From Rhodospirillales bacterium (GTDB taxonomy: Bacteria > Pseudomonadota > Alphaproteobacteria > ATCC43930 > CGMCC-115725), in NCBI GenBank assembly GCA_028288725.1, contig JAQGIC010000062.1, positions 62,001-126,000 of the forward strand: 64,000 bases of DNA. The letters run 5' to 3'. Made by a program: the position numbers and the translations under genes. Positions 1 to 8,258 of the stretch are shown piece after piece. The first letter of the stretch is position 1. The number at the start of each line of letters is the position of its first letter. The notes under the pieces are model-generated. The model ran no database searches. It worked only from the letters and a program-made list of their open reading frames with translations, and was not told the origin of the DNA.

Positions 1-160
1 GCTCGGTCTCGACGATCGCCCGGACCTTGGACAGCCGGTCCTGCAGCATCGAGCCCCGCACGATCCACAGCGCCGCCGCCAGCATGATCGCCAGGGACAG
101 GGCGCCCAGAATGCTTTGCAGGCCCAACTTGCGACCGATGGTCAATCTTCCGAGTTGCAC
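1..160 (-). CDS. Methyl-accepting chemotaxis protein, N-terminal fragment
   Basis: The gene runs off the left edge; only about 53 residues are visible. The start is a GTG at 160 with a GGGAGG ribosome-binding site about eight bases upstream. The fragment has a short basic N-terminus, one hydrophobic segment at about residues 16-34 and then a helix with the sequence MLQDRLSKVRAIVETE. That helix is typical of the start of a periplasmic Cache-type ligand domain in chemoreceptors, which is known of the family. It is divergent from a CheY-like / CheC-like / histidine kinase operon, which fits a sensory role. The signalling domain is outside the window, so a sensor kinase or diguanylate cyclase with the same input domain is possible. 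Confidence 0.55.
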   Translation of the reverse strand, partial: MQLGRLTIGRKLGLQSILGALSLAIMLAAALWIVRGSMLQDRLSKVRAIVETE

Positions 161-427
161 GACGCACCTCCCGCGCGAAAAGTCATTATTCTACTATTTA
201 GGCGCGATACAGCACGCCGGACCATCAGGGTGACCCGAATTCTTTAACGATACGCTTAAACAGGGCCATCAACTTGCCGGGATCAGAAGGTTATTCTTCG
301 ACCTCACGATGCTTAATTTCGCGCGCGAAGACGCTTCGGCAGTCCCCGCGTTAGTCACTCCTTTATATTGGCGCGGCGATGATCCAGGTTTCGAGCGCGG
401 CCGCCCCATCCAGGATAAGATCAGACC

Positions 428-778
428 ATGCCGGTACATATTCTTCTGCTCGACGACAGCAAGGTTGCGCGCATGGCGGCCCGCCGGATCATCTCCGAGG
501 CGGTGCCGGACGCGGTCGTGATCGACACGGGCGAGATCCCGCGCGTGTTCGAACTGATCGCCGAGACGGCGTTCGACCTGGTGCTGATCGATTACAACAT
601 GCCCGAAGAGGACGGCCTCAGCCTGGCGGCCCGGCTGGCCCTGGCCCATCCGACCCTGCGCATGGCGCTGCTGACGGCCAATATCCAGGAATCGGTGGTT
701 CAGCGCGCCCACGCGCTGGGCCTCGTGTTGCTGCCTAAGCCGCTTCGCCCCGACGCGATCCGCGACATCCTGAAATGA
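428..778 (+). CDS. CheY-like single-domain response regulator
   Basis: A 116-residue stand-alone receiver domain with no output domain. The acidic pair D9/D10, the phospho-acceptor D55 (in LIDYNMPE), the switch threonine T83 and the lysine K104 (in LLPKP) are all in the expected places, so it should be phosphorylatable. Its stop overlaps the ATG of the CheC-type gene by four bases (ATGA), indicating translational coupling with a phosphatase likely to act on it. A hybrid kinase follows. Such proteins usually relay to the flagellar motor or act as phosphate sinks; which applies here cannot be told. Confidence 0.85.
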   Translation: MPVHILLLDDSKVARMAARRIISEAVPDAVVIDTGEIPRVFELIAETAFDLVLIDYNMPEEDGLSLAARLALAHPTLRMALLTANIQESVVQRAHALGLVLLPKPLRPDAIRDILK

Positions 779-1395
779 CGGAGGCGGCCGTGGTCGAACT
801 TTCCGAGCTTGAAAAGGACGCCATCACCGAGATCATGAACGTCGGCGTCGGTCGTGCCGCCGCCTCCATGAGCCTGATGGTCAAGGAAGAGATCCAGCTG
901 TCGGTGCCGTCGGCCGAACTGCTGTACGGCGCCGCCGCGCGCGCACGGCTGGCGCGATCGTCCGACCGGATGGTCGCCGTGCGCGAGGAGTTCAAGGGCC
1001 TGCTGTGCGGTTCCGCCGCCCTGCTGTTTCCGCAGGAAAAGAGCCTGGATCTGGTCCGCATGGTGCTGGACGAGAACCTGACCGCCGAAGAAGTGACCGA
1101 ACTGGAGCAGGAAGCCCTGGTCGAGATCGGCAACATCATCCTGAACGGCTGCCTGTCGAGCGTGGCCGACGCGCTGGTCGGCGAGATCGAGACCTCCATC
1201 CCGGTGCTGATGCATGCGGATCTTTCGACCATCCTGCCGCAGTCGGAAGGCATCGAGCCGGTTCTGCTGGTCCTGACCATCGATTTCACCATCCGGTCCC
1301 GCGACATCCAGGGCCATATCGTGTTCCTGATGGACATGCAGGCGGCCAGCACCTTCCAACAGCTGATCAACAACTACATCGCATCGGTTATCTGA
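775..1395 (+). CDS. CheC-family CheY-P phosphatase
   Basis: A 206-residue protein with the duplicated CheC/CheX/FliY helix motif (D/S/E)xxxExxN. The first copy is D15, E19, N22 (in KDAITEIMN) and the second is E113, E117, N120 (in EALVEIGN). In this family the Glu and Asn of each motif position the water that attacks phospho-Asp of CheY. Both copies look intact, as in two-site CheC proteins. The gene overlaps the upstream receiver by four bases and is 10 bases from the downstream kinase, so the three are very likely one operon. No cheA, cheW, cheR or cheB is nearby. Confidence 0.8.
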   Translation: MTEAAVVELSELEKDAITEIMNVGVGRAAASMSLMVKEEIQLSVPSAELLYGAAARARLARSSDRMVAVREEFKGLLCGSAALLFPQEKSLDLVRMVLDENLTAEEVTELEQEALVEIGNIILNGCLSSVADALVGEIETSIPVLMHADLSTILPQSEGIEPVLLVLTIDFTIRSRDIQGHIVFLMDMQAASTFQQLINNYIASVI

Positions 1396-1405
1396 GACGC
1401 GGGGC

Positions 1406-3397
1406 ATGGCTGCCGGGATTTCCGATCTCACCCCCCTGATCGATCTGGTCGACCTGGGTGTCGTGCTGATCGACCACGGCCGGCGCATCGTCGCCTGGAA
1501 CGACTGGCTGGTGCTCCGGTCGGGCCTGCCCGCCGACGCGGTCCGCGGGCGCAGGCTGACGGACCTGTTCCCGGCTCTCGCCGGCTCCCGGCTCGAGAGC
1601 GTGGTCGATGCCGCGCTGAAGTCGGGCCAGGCCGCGGTGCTGTCGCGCCAGCTCAATCCCTCGCTGCTGCCGCTCCGGAACGCCGCGGGCCAACCGATCG
1701 TCCAGGCCGTGGTCGTGCGCCCCGTCCTGCTCGGCGCCGAGAACCTATGCCTGATCCAGGTGCGTGACGAGACGGCTGCTGCGACGCGCGAGCGGCTGCT
1801 GCGCGAGAACCAGCGGCAATTGTCCGAAGCGCGCGAGGTCGCCGACCGGGCCAACCGGTCGAAAAGCGAGTTTCTGGCCAATATGAGCCATGAGATCCGC
1901 ACACCGATGAATGCGGTGATCGGGTTGACCCATCTGTTGCTGTCGGGAACCGCTTCGTCGCTGCAACGCGACTATCTCGACAAGATCCGCCATGCCGCCG
2001 GCTCGCTGTTGGGGATCATCAACGAGATTCTGGATTTCTCGAAGATCGAGGCCGGCCACCTGGTGCTGGAGCAGACGCCGATCGAACTCGATCAATTGAT
2101 CGCGCTCGTCATCGACCTCGCCGCCGTGCGCGCCGGCGAGCAGGGGCTTGAACTGCTGGTCGAAACCCGGCCCGACGTGCCCCGCAGCGTGGTCGGCGAC
2201 AGCGTGCGGCTCAGCCAGGTGCTGAACAACCTGTTGAGCAATGCCACCAAATTCACCAACACCGGCGAGATTCTGCTGACGGTCGAGCGCGTGCCCACGC
2301 CGGACGATATCGTCCGCCTGCGCTTCGGCGTCGAGGATACCGGCATCGGGCTCGATGCCGCCGAGCAGGGGCGGTTGTTCCGGCCCTTCGTGCAGGCCGA
2401 CGGGTCGACCACGCGCCGGTTCGGCGGCACCGGCCTGGGTCTCGCGATCAGCAAGCGCCTGGTCACTCTGATGGGCGGCGAAATCGGCGTCGAAAGCGTG
2501 CCCGGGCGTGGCAGCCTGTTCTGGTTCACCGCCGATTTCGGCCGCCTCGACGCGGCCGAACCCGCCGTCCGCGCGAAATCCGGGGCTCGCGCGCTGGTCG
2601 CGATCGCCCATCCGACCGCGCGACGGCTGATGCTCGCGGCTCTCGAAGCGCTCGGCCTCGCGGTCGCCGGCGTCGAGGACGGCTTCTCCGCGGTCGAGGG
2701 CCTGATCGAGGCCGCGGGGGCCGGGCGGCCCTATGATCTGCTGGTCATCGATGGGCTGGCGGCGCGGATCGATGGGTTGGAGGCGGCGGATTGGGTCCGC
2801 CGCCGGCCGGAAATCGGCGCAACCAAAATCCTGGCGCTGGCCGGCGTGCGCGAGCGCGAGCGGTATCAACAGGCGCTCGCCACCGGGCTGATCGACGGGT
2901 TGCTGGTCAAGCCGGTCGATCGCGCGGCGCTCGGCATGCTCGTCACCCAGGCGCTGACCCGGCGCGCGATGCCGGTGGCGGCACCGGTGCTGGCAGAGCC
3001 ATCGACACCCTCGGCGCGCGGCCGGGTGTTGCTGGTCGAAGACAACGAGATCAATCAGTTGGTTGCGGGCGAGGTGCTGCGCCGGGCGGGTTTCACGGTA
3101 GAGATCGCCGGCAATGGCGTCGAGGCCCTGGCCGCGGTGACGCGCGACGGCGCCGATTTCATCGCCGTCCTGATGGATCTGCAGATGCCGGTCATGGATG
3201 GTTACGAGGCGACGCGGCGGATTCGCGCCCATGGTGCCGGCAGCCTGCCGATCATCGCGGTGACCGCTCATGCGCTCGCCGACGAACGGCAGAAATGTCT
3301 CGATGCCGGGATGGACGGCTTCCTGTCGAAGCCATTCGATCCGGTCGATCTGATCGCCATCGTCGAACAGCGGCGACTGGATGCGGCCGTGCCGTAA
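1406..3397 (+). CDS. Hybrid sensor histidine kinase with two receiver domains
   Basis: A cytoplasmic 663-residue protein without membrane segments. Domain order: PAS-like sensor (about 8-120), helix, HisKA with phospho-acceptor H162 (in ANMSHEIRTPMN), HATPase_c (N box around N274-N279, DTGIG at 311-315, GGTGLGL at 340-346), a first receiver (about 393-515) and a second receiver (about 540-655). The second receiver is complete: E545/D546, D591 (LMDLQMPVMDG) and K642 (SKPF). The first keeps D449 and K502 but lacks the N-terminal acidic pair (AIAHP at about 399-403), so it is probably a pseudo-receiver. It follows the CheC-type gene at once and may phosphorylate the CheY-like protein (inference). 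Confidence 0.9.
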   Translation: MAAGISDLTPLIDLVDLGVVLIDHGRRIVAWNDWLVLRSGLPADAVRGRRLTDLFPALAGSRLESVVDAALKSGQAAVLSRQLNPSLLPLRNAAGQPIVQAVVVRPVLLGAENLCLIQVRDETAAATRERLLRENQRQLSEAREVADRANRSKSEFLANMSHEIRTPMNAVIGLTHLLLSGTASSLQRDYLDKIRHAAGSLLGIINEILDFSKIEAGHLVLEQTPIELDQLIALVIDLAAVRAGEQGLELLVETRPDVPRSVVGDSVRLSQVLNNLLSNATKFTNTGEILLTVERVPTPDDIVRLRFGVEDTGIGLDAAEQGRLFRPFVQADGSTTRRFGGTGLGLAISKRLVTLMGGEIGVESVPGRGSLFWFTADFGRLDAAEPAVRAKSGARALVAIAHPTARRLMLAALEALGLAVAGVEDGFSAVEGLIEAAGAGRPYDLLVIDGLAARIDGLEAADWVRRRPEIGATKILALAGVRERERYQQALATGLIDGLLVKPVDRAALGMLVTQALTRRAMPVAAPVLAEPSTPSARGRVLLVEDNEINQLVAGEVLRRAGFTVEIAGNGVEALAAVTRDGADFIAVLMDLQMPVMDGYEATRRIRAHGAGSLPIIAVTAHALADERQKCLDAGMDGFLSKPFDPVDLIAIVEQRRLDAAVP

Positions 3398-3451
3398 GCC
3401 GGGCTGCCCGATCTGATCGCGGCGCTCGTCATCGCCTGGGGCGGGCCGTGG

Positions 3452-5347
3452 CTACTTGACGAAACCCAGCGCGCGGGGAACCGCCAGCGTCATTTCCGGC
3501 ACGAAGGCCAGCACCAGCAGGCAGGCCAGCATCAGCAGCAGATATTTCGCGATCGGCCGCGCGGTCTGCTCGATCGGCACATTGCCGACCGCGCAGCTGG
3601 TATAGAGCCCGAGGCCCAGCGGCGGGGCGAACAGGCCGATGCCCATGGCGATGATCAGCACGATGCCGTAATGCAGCGGGTCGAAGCCGAACTGCTGGGC
3701 AACGGGTAGCAACAGCGGCCCGAAGATGATCAGCGCCGGCGCGCCCTCGAGCGCCGCCCCCATGATGATCAGGAGCGCGATCGACACCAGCATGAAGACC
3801 CAGCCGCCGCCATTGCCGTGGGCGAGCGCGATCAGCACATGGGCCAGGCCCTGGGGCACCTGATCGATGGTCAGCACGAAGGCGACGGTCTGCGAGGCGG
3901 CGACGACGAACAGGATCATGCCGCTCAAGGTCGCGGCACCGACGAACAGCTTGGCGGTCTTGGCCAAGGTCAGCTCGCGGAACACCAGCGCCCCGACGGC
4001 GATGGCATAGAACACGGCGAAGGCGGCGACCTCGGTCGCGGTCGCGAAGCCGGAACGATAGCCGCCGAAGATGATGACGATCACGCCCAGGCTGACGATG
4101 CCGCTGCCGATCAATTGCAGCAGCGTGCGGCCCGACGGCTCCAGCGGCGCCGGCTTCGCCTTCGACGACATCACGAACACGCCGCCGATCAGCGCCAAGG
4201 CCATGAAGCCCGCCGGCACCAGCCCGGCCGCGAACAGCCCGCCGATCGAGATATTGGCGACATAGCCCAGGATGATCATGTTGATGCAGGGCGGGATCGT
4301 CTCGGCCATGATCGCGCTGGCCGCCAGCAATGCCACACCGTCGGCCGGGTCCTGGCCGGACCGGCGCATCGCCGGGATCATCACCGTGCCGACGGCTGTG
4401 ACGTCGGCCAGTTTCGAGCCGGAAATGCCCGAGAACAGCACCATGCTCAAGACGGTGACGATACCGAGACCGCCCGGCCGCTCGCCGACCATGCGGCGCA
4501 GCAGCTCGATGAGCCGCACCGACATGCCGTTCACTTCCATGGCGAGGCCGGTCAGCACGAAGAACGGGATCGCCAGCAGCACGAAATTATCGATGCCGGC
4601 CGCGGCCTGCTGGGCGAATACCGCCAGCGGGATATCGCCGTCGGTCGCGAGAAACGTGAGCGCGCACAGGCAGAGCGCGAAGGCGATCGGCACGCCGCCG
4701 GCAAGGCACAGCGCGAAACTGATCAGCAGCACGCTGAGCGGGCTGGGCGCGAAGTCCGGCAGGGCCAGTTCCCAGGCGAGCAGCACTGCCACGAGCAGGA
4801 TCAGGCCGCCCAACGCCAGCGCGCGCGGCCGGGCCGGCGCCTCGATCAGGTGGCCGGCGGCGAACAGGCTCATCGCCGCCCCGCCGATCACCATCGGATA
4901 GATGAACAGATTCTGCGGCAAGCCGTAGGATGTCACCTGCTCCGCGGCCGTGCGGCTGTAGTCCCAGGCATAGAAGGTCAGGGCGACCGCGACCGCGAAC
5001 ACGACCCAGAGCCCGGCCGCCTCGACCAGCGCTCGGCGATCGGGGCCGAGCCGGGCCAGGAGCGCCTGGATGCCGACATGCCGCCGCTCGGCGAGCGCCG
5101 CCGCCCCGCCCAGGAACGCCAGCAGGACGAGCAGGCCGCGCGCCACCTCGTCGCCCCATTGCAGCGGGTCGTGGAAGGCATAGCGATAGATCACCGACAG
5201 GCAGACCACGATCAGGTCGGCCAACAGGGTCAGCGCCGCCGCCGCCTCGACCGTCCGGCGCAGGATCAGAATGCCGGATTGCGCGATCCGTGCCGCCAGA
5301 TGCTGCGGCACGACGGGCAGGGTCCGCATATCGGTTCCGAGCGCCAT
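3452..5347 (-). CDS. TRAP transporter fused small and large permease subunits (DctQM)
   Basis: A 631-residue inner-membrane protein. Residues about 1-175 are the four-helix DctQ part and about 190-631 the multi-spanning DctM part. The latter shows the family patterns IPFFVLTGLAMEVNG and SGISGSKLADVTAVGTVMIP. Fused DctQM proteins are a known TRAP subtype. It takes up a carboxylate-type solute delivered by the periplasmic DctP, driven by the sodium or proton gradient (family knowledge). It starts six bases after the DctP stop, so they share a transcript. An alternative start lies six codons downstream (MRTL). Confidence 0.92.
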   Translation of the reverse strand: MALGTDMRTLPVVPQHLAARIAQSGILILRRTVEAAAALTLLADLIVVCLSVIYRYAFHDPLQWGDEVARGLLVLLAFLGGAAALAERRHVGIQALLARLGPDRRALVEAAGLWVVFAVAVALTFYAWDYSRTAAEQVTSYGLPQNLFIYPMVIGGAAMSLFAAGHLIEAPARPRALALGGLILLVAVLLAWELALPDFAPSPLSVLLISFALCLAGGVPIAFALCLCALTFLATDGDIPLAVFAQQAAAGIDNFVLLAIPFFVLTGLAMEVNGMSVRLIELLRRMVGERPGGLGIVTVLSMVLFSGISGSKLADVTAVGTVMIPAMRRSGQDPADGVALLAASAIMAETIPPCINMIILGYVANISIGGLFAAGLVPAGFMALALIGGVFVMSSKAKPAPLEPSGRTLLQLIGSGIVSLGVIVIIFGGYRSGFATATEVAAFAVFYAIAVGALVFRELTLAKTAKLFVGAATLSGMILFVVAASQTVAFVLTIDQVPQGLAHVLIALAHGNGGGWVFMLVSIALLIIMGAALEGAPALIIFGPLLLPVAQQFGFDPLHYGIVLIIAMGIGLFAPPLGLGLYTSCAVGNVPIEQTARPIAKYLLLMLACLLVLAFVPEMTLAVPRALGFVK

Positions 5348-5353
5348 CGGGTG

Positions 5354-6373
5354 TCAGGCCTGACCGATGGCGTCGAGGATCGGCCTGGTGTTGGGATATT
5401 GCTTGGCGAACTCGTCCCACAGCGGCAGGACCAGGGCGCGATAGGCCGCACGATCGGCCTCGACGGTCGCGACGCCGTTGTTCTTCAGCGTGGCGAAGGC
5501 GGCGCTCTCGATCTCGGCCGCCTTGCCGCGCTGATATCTGGTGGCCTCGGCGGCGGCTTCCTTGAACGGGCCCTGCAGTTCGGCCGGGATCTTCTTCAGC
5601 GCGCGCTGACTGACGATCGCTGTCTGCGGGTTGTAGATATGCCTGGTCAGCGTGATCTGCTTGGCGATCTCGTACCATTTCAGCGCCAGGACCGTCGGCG
5701 CGTCATGCTCGGCGCCGTCGATCACGCCGGTCTGCAGGCCGGTATAGACCTCGCCCAGCGACATGGGCGTGGGGGCGGCGCCCATCGCCTTCAGCGTGGC
5801 GACGAAATTCGGCACCGGCAGCACGCGGATCTTCATGCCCTTCAATTCGGCCGGCCCCGGCGCCGGCGCGCGGGCCGTGACGTTGCGGCCGCCGAAGCTG
5901 ACGCCCCAGGCCAGCACCTCCACCCCGGCCTTGTCGGCAAAGATCCGGTTCAGGTGCTCTCCGGCCATGCCGTCGAGCTTGGTGCCGCTCGCTTCCAGCG
6001 ACGGGAACAGGAAACCCAGGTCCAGCACGCCGACCTCGGGCGCCACCGTCGCCCAGATCGACGAGCCCGAGATCATCATGTCGACGATGCCCAGCTTCAC
6101 CTGGCCGACGATGTCGGATTCCTTGCCCAGCTGATTGTCCGGGAAATAATTCACGGTGATCTGGTCGCCGACCTTGGCCTTGAGGTTCTTGGTGAACTGG
6201 TCGTACCAGACCCAATGGGCCGAATTCGGATCGGACGGCAGCGACGACGACATGCGCAGCGCCACCGGTGCCGCAAGCGCCCGGCGCGACAGCAGGGGCA
6301 TGGCGAGACTGGTGCCGGCCAGAGCGGCGGCGCCGAGAGCGAAGCCGCGACGCGAAAAGCGCTGATCGTTCAT
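5354..6373 (-). CDS. TRAP transporter periplasmic substrate-binding protein (DctP family)
   Basis: 339 residues from the ATG at 6373, preceded by GGGAGGGAT. The N-terminus has a twin-arginine-like signal (SRRGFALGAAAL, R8/R9) ending near ALA-AP at about residue 35. The mature part has DctP features: NYFPDNQLGKESDIVGQVKLG, then DLGFLFPS and KWYEIAKQITLT. It should capture an organic acid in the periplasm and pass it to the adjacent DctQM. The neighbouring lactonase and AroE-like dehydrogenase suggest a sugar acid or cyclitol acid rather than a C4-dicarboxylate (inference). A candidate regulator site lies 50-68 bases upstream of the start. Confidence 0.9.
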   Translation of the reverse strand: MNDQRFSRRGFALGAAALAGTSLAMPLLSRRALAAPVALRMSSSLPSDPNSAHWVWYDQFTKNLKAKVGDQITVNYFPDNQLGKESDIVGQVKLGIVDMMISGSSIWATVAPEVGVLDLGFLFPSLEASGTKLDGMAGEHLNRIFADKAGVEVLAWGVSFGGRNVTARAPAPGPAELKGMKIRVLPVPNFVATLKAMGAAPTPMSLGEVYTGLQTGVIDGAEHDAPTVLALKWYEIAKQITLTRHIYNPQTAIVSQRALKKIPAELQGPFKEAAAEATRYQRGKAAEIESAAFATLKNNGVATVEADRAAYRALVLPLWDEFAKQYPNTRPILDAIGQA

Positions 6374-6422
6374 AGGATCCCTCCCCAGGGCCGTCCCGCT
6401 CACAGGCGAAACTTGTATGGTT

Positions 6423-6441
6423 ATCGTACAAATACACCACC
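6423..6441. promoter_or_regulatory. Candidate GntR/FadR-type operator before dctP
   Basis: TTGTATGGTTATCGTACAA is an imperfect palindrome with perfect TTGTA/TACAA ends, the shape usual for FadR-subfamily GntR operators. It lies 50 bases upstream of the dctP start. A second copy sharing 13 of 19 bases is at 7435-7453, in the divergent region beside the regulator gene. Confidence 0.5.
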
Positions 6442-6480
6442 ACAGACCGGGAAAGGCGTCAACAGAGACGACTCGGGCGC

Positions 6481-7368
6481 CTAACCGCCGTAGCGGTTGG
6501 CCTCTTGCCCCTTGATGCCCAGCTCGAGCGCGAACAGGCCGCCCGCTTTCGGCGCATCGCCCGCTTCCTGCCAGTTGTTGCCGCCGAGCGAGGTGACATA
6601 ACCGGTGGTCAGGTCCGGTCCACCGAAGGCGAGCTTGGTCACGCGCTTGACCGGCATCGGCACGATCCGATCGACCCGGCCGGCCGGCGTGAAGCGCACC
6701 AATTCGCCGCCGGTGATGCCGGCCATCCAATAGAAACCCGCGGCATCGACCGCCCCGCCGTCCGGCCGCCCGGCCAGATCGCGCGTGTCGAAGAACACCC
6801 GGCGCTCGCCCATCGTGCCCTGGTCCGGGTCATAGTCGGCGACCCAGATGGTGCGGATCTTGGCGGTCGAATCCGAAAAATAGAATTTGGTCCCGTCCGG
6901 GCTGAACGCCATGCCGTTGATGGTCCAGAACCCTTGCATCATGCGGGTGCAGCGGCCGTCGGGGTCGAGGCGATAGACGGCACCCGTCGGCTGGATACCG
7001 TGCTTGTGCATGCGCATGGTGCCGGCCCAGAACCGGCCCCGGGTGTCGACCGCGCCGTCGTTGAAGCGGTTGCACGGCTCGTCCGCCTCGGGCGTGGCCA
7101 GCCGCTCGATCGCGCCGGTCGAGGGATCGAAAAAGGCGAAGCCGCTCTTCAGCGCCAGCACCACGCCGCCGCTCTCGCGCAACTGGACGCAGGCGACGGG
7201 TTCGCCTAGATCCCAATGCTGGTCCTTGCCGCTCGCCGGGTCGAAGCGATGCAGCAGGCCGCCGTCGATATCGACCCACCACAGCACCTGTTCGCGTTCG
7301 CACCAGACGGGTCCCTCGCCGGTCACGGCATGGGCATCGACGACGAGGCGGGCGGCGGGTGCGGTCAT
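6481..7368 (-). CDS. SMP-30/gluconolactonase family lactonase
   Basis: A 295-residue six-bladed beta-propeller enzyme. The metal-ligand motifs of the SMP-30/regucalcin family are present: E in TGEGPVW near the N-terminus, N in CNRFNDGAVD, N in TINGMAFSPDG and D in GRPDGGAVD. These enzymes hydrolyse sugar lactones to aldonic acids in a divalent-metal-dependent reaction. The ATG at 7368 is chosen because family similarity begins there; upstream codons would run into the divergent promoter. It is first in the order lactonase, dctP, dctQM and is divergent from the GntR gene, so its substrate is probably made from, or is, the compound imported by the TRAP system (inference). Confidence 0.88.
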   Translation of the reverse strand: MTAPAARLVVDAHAVTGEGPVWCEREQVLWWVDIDGGLLHRFDPASGKDQHWDLGEPVACVQLRESGGVVLALKSGFAFFDPSTGAIERLATPEADEPCNRFNDGAVDTRGRFWAGTMRMHKHGIQPTGAVYRLDPDGRCTRMMQGFWTINGMAFSPDGTKFYFSDSTAKIRTIWVADYDPDQGTMGERRVFFDTRDLAGRPDGGAVDAAGFYWMAGITGGELVRFTPAGRVDRIVPMPVKRVTKLAFGGPDLTTGYVTSLGGNNWQEAGDAPKAGGLFALELGIKGQEANRYGG

Positions 7369-7426
7369 GGCGTTCAGTCCCAGCAAACGGAATGGTGACC
7401 CCAGAAATAACAGCACTGGACGAGCG

Positions 7427-7453
7427 ATGGCAATTTGCCATGTTATCAGACAA
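7427..7453. promoter_or_regulatory. Divergent operator region between lactonase and gntR genes
   Basis: Two overlapping elements sit between the divergent starts. One is a perfect 7-1-7 palindrome ATGGCAATTTGCCAT at 7427-7441. The other is TTGCCATGTTATCAGACAA at 7435-7453, which matches the site before dctP with the shared core GTTATCNNACAA. The position suits autoregulation by the adjacent GntR protein. Confidence 0.5.
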
Positions 7454-7495
7454 GATACATTTCCCGTTCCGTGTGCTGGAACAAATGGTGAGGCC

Positions 7496-8233
7496 ATGGC
7501 CAGAAGCCCGACTGAATTTTCCCCGGTGACTCTGCCCTTGAGCCGCACCGCCCAACTGGTCGAACATCTGGGCACCGACATCCGGGCCGGCCGCTATAAG
7601 CCGACCGAGCGCCTGCCGACCGAGCAGGAGCTGATGGCCCGGTTCGACGTCAGCCGGACCGTAGTGCGCGAGGCGGTCGCCAGCCTCAAGGCCGAGGGGC
7701 TGGTCGTGACCCGGCAGGGCTCCGGTGCGTTCGTGGCGCAGAACCCGACCGGCAAACCGTTCCGCATCGTCCAGGACGATCTGACCTCGATCACCGAGGT
7801 GTTGAACGTGCTGCAGCTTCGGCTCGCGGTCGAGGTCGAGGTCGCCGGCGATGCCGCCATCAAGCGCGATCAGCTGAGGCTCGACGACATGGCCCGCTGC
7901 CTCGAGCAGATCGACGCGGCGGTCAGGGCCGGCGATGCCGCGATCGAGGCCGATTACGAATTCCACCTCTCGATCGCGCGGGCGACCGGCAATCCCTATT
8001 TCGAGCGCTTCATGCGCTTCCTCGGCACCGTGCTGATTCCGCGCCAAACCGTGCGGGCCGGGATCGAGGACCCGCGCGCCCAGCGCGCCTATCTGGACCA
8101 GGTCCAGGCCGAACACCGCGCGATCTATCAGGCGATCCGGGACGCCGATCCGATCGCCGCCCGCGCGGCCGCCCGCGCCCATCTGGAAGCCGGCCGAGAG
8201 CGCTACCGCACCATTTCGCGCGAAGCGGTCTGA
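7496..8233 (+). CDS. GntR-family transcriptional regulator, FadR/FCD subfamily
   Basis: 245 residues from the ATG at 7496. The N-terminal winged helix-turn-helix (about 15-80) carries the GntR signature LPTEQELMARFDVSRTVVRE followed by the wing GSGAFV. The C-terminal FCD domain is all-helical and has the expected Asp/His metal or ligand residues (DYEFHLSIA, HRAIYQAI, ARAHLEAG). FCD regulators usually respond to organic acids or sugar acids. The gene is divergent from the lactonase/TRAP genes and 25 bases upstream of the AroE-like gene, so it probably controls both arms. No longer start is credible because upstream sequence is promoter DNA. Confidence 0.9.
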   Translation: MARSPTEFSPVTLPLSRTAQLVEHLGTDIRAGRYKPTERLPTEQELMARFDVSRTVVREAVASLKAEGLVVTRQGSGAFVAQNPTGKPFRIVQDDLTSITEVLNVLQLRLAVEVEVAGDAAIKRDQLRLDDMARCLEQIDAAVRAGDAAIEADYEFHLSIARATGNPYFERFMRFLGTVLIPRQTVRAGIEDPRAQRAYLDQVQAEHRAIYQAIRDADPIAARAAARAHLEAGRERYRTISREAV

Positions 8234-8258
8234 GCGTCTTATCCTACCGGAGTTGAAT

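Noticed and set aside
3818-6484. Long plus-strand open frame (888 codons) antisense to the TRAP genes
   Set aside because: Its translation is Gln/Arg/Asp/Gly-rich low complexity without domains; it is the complement of well-supported dctQM and dctP in a GC-rich genome.
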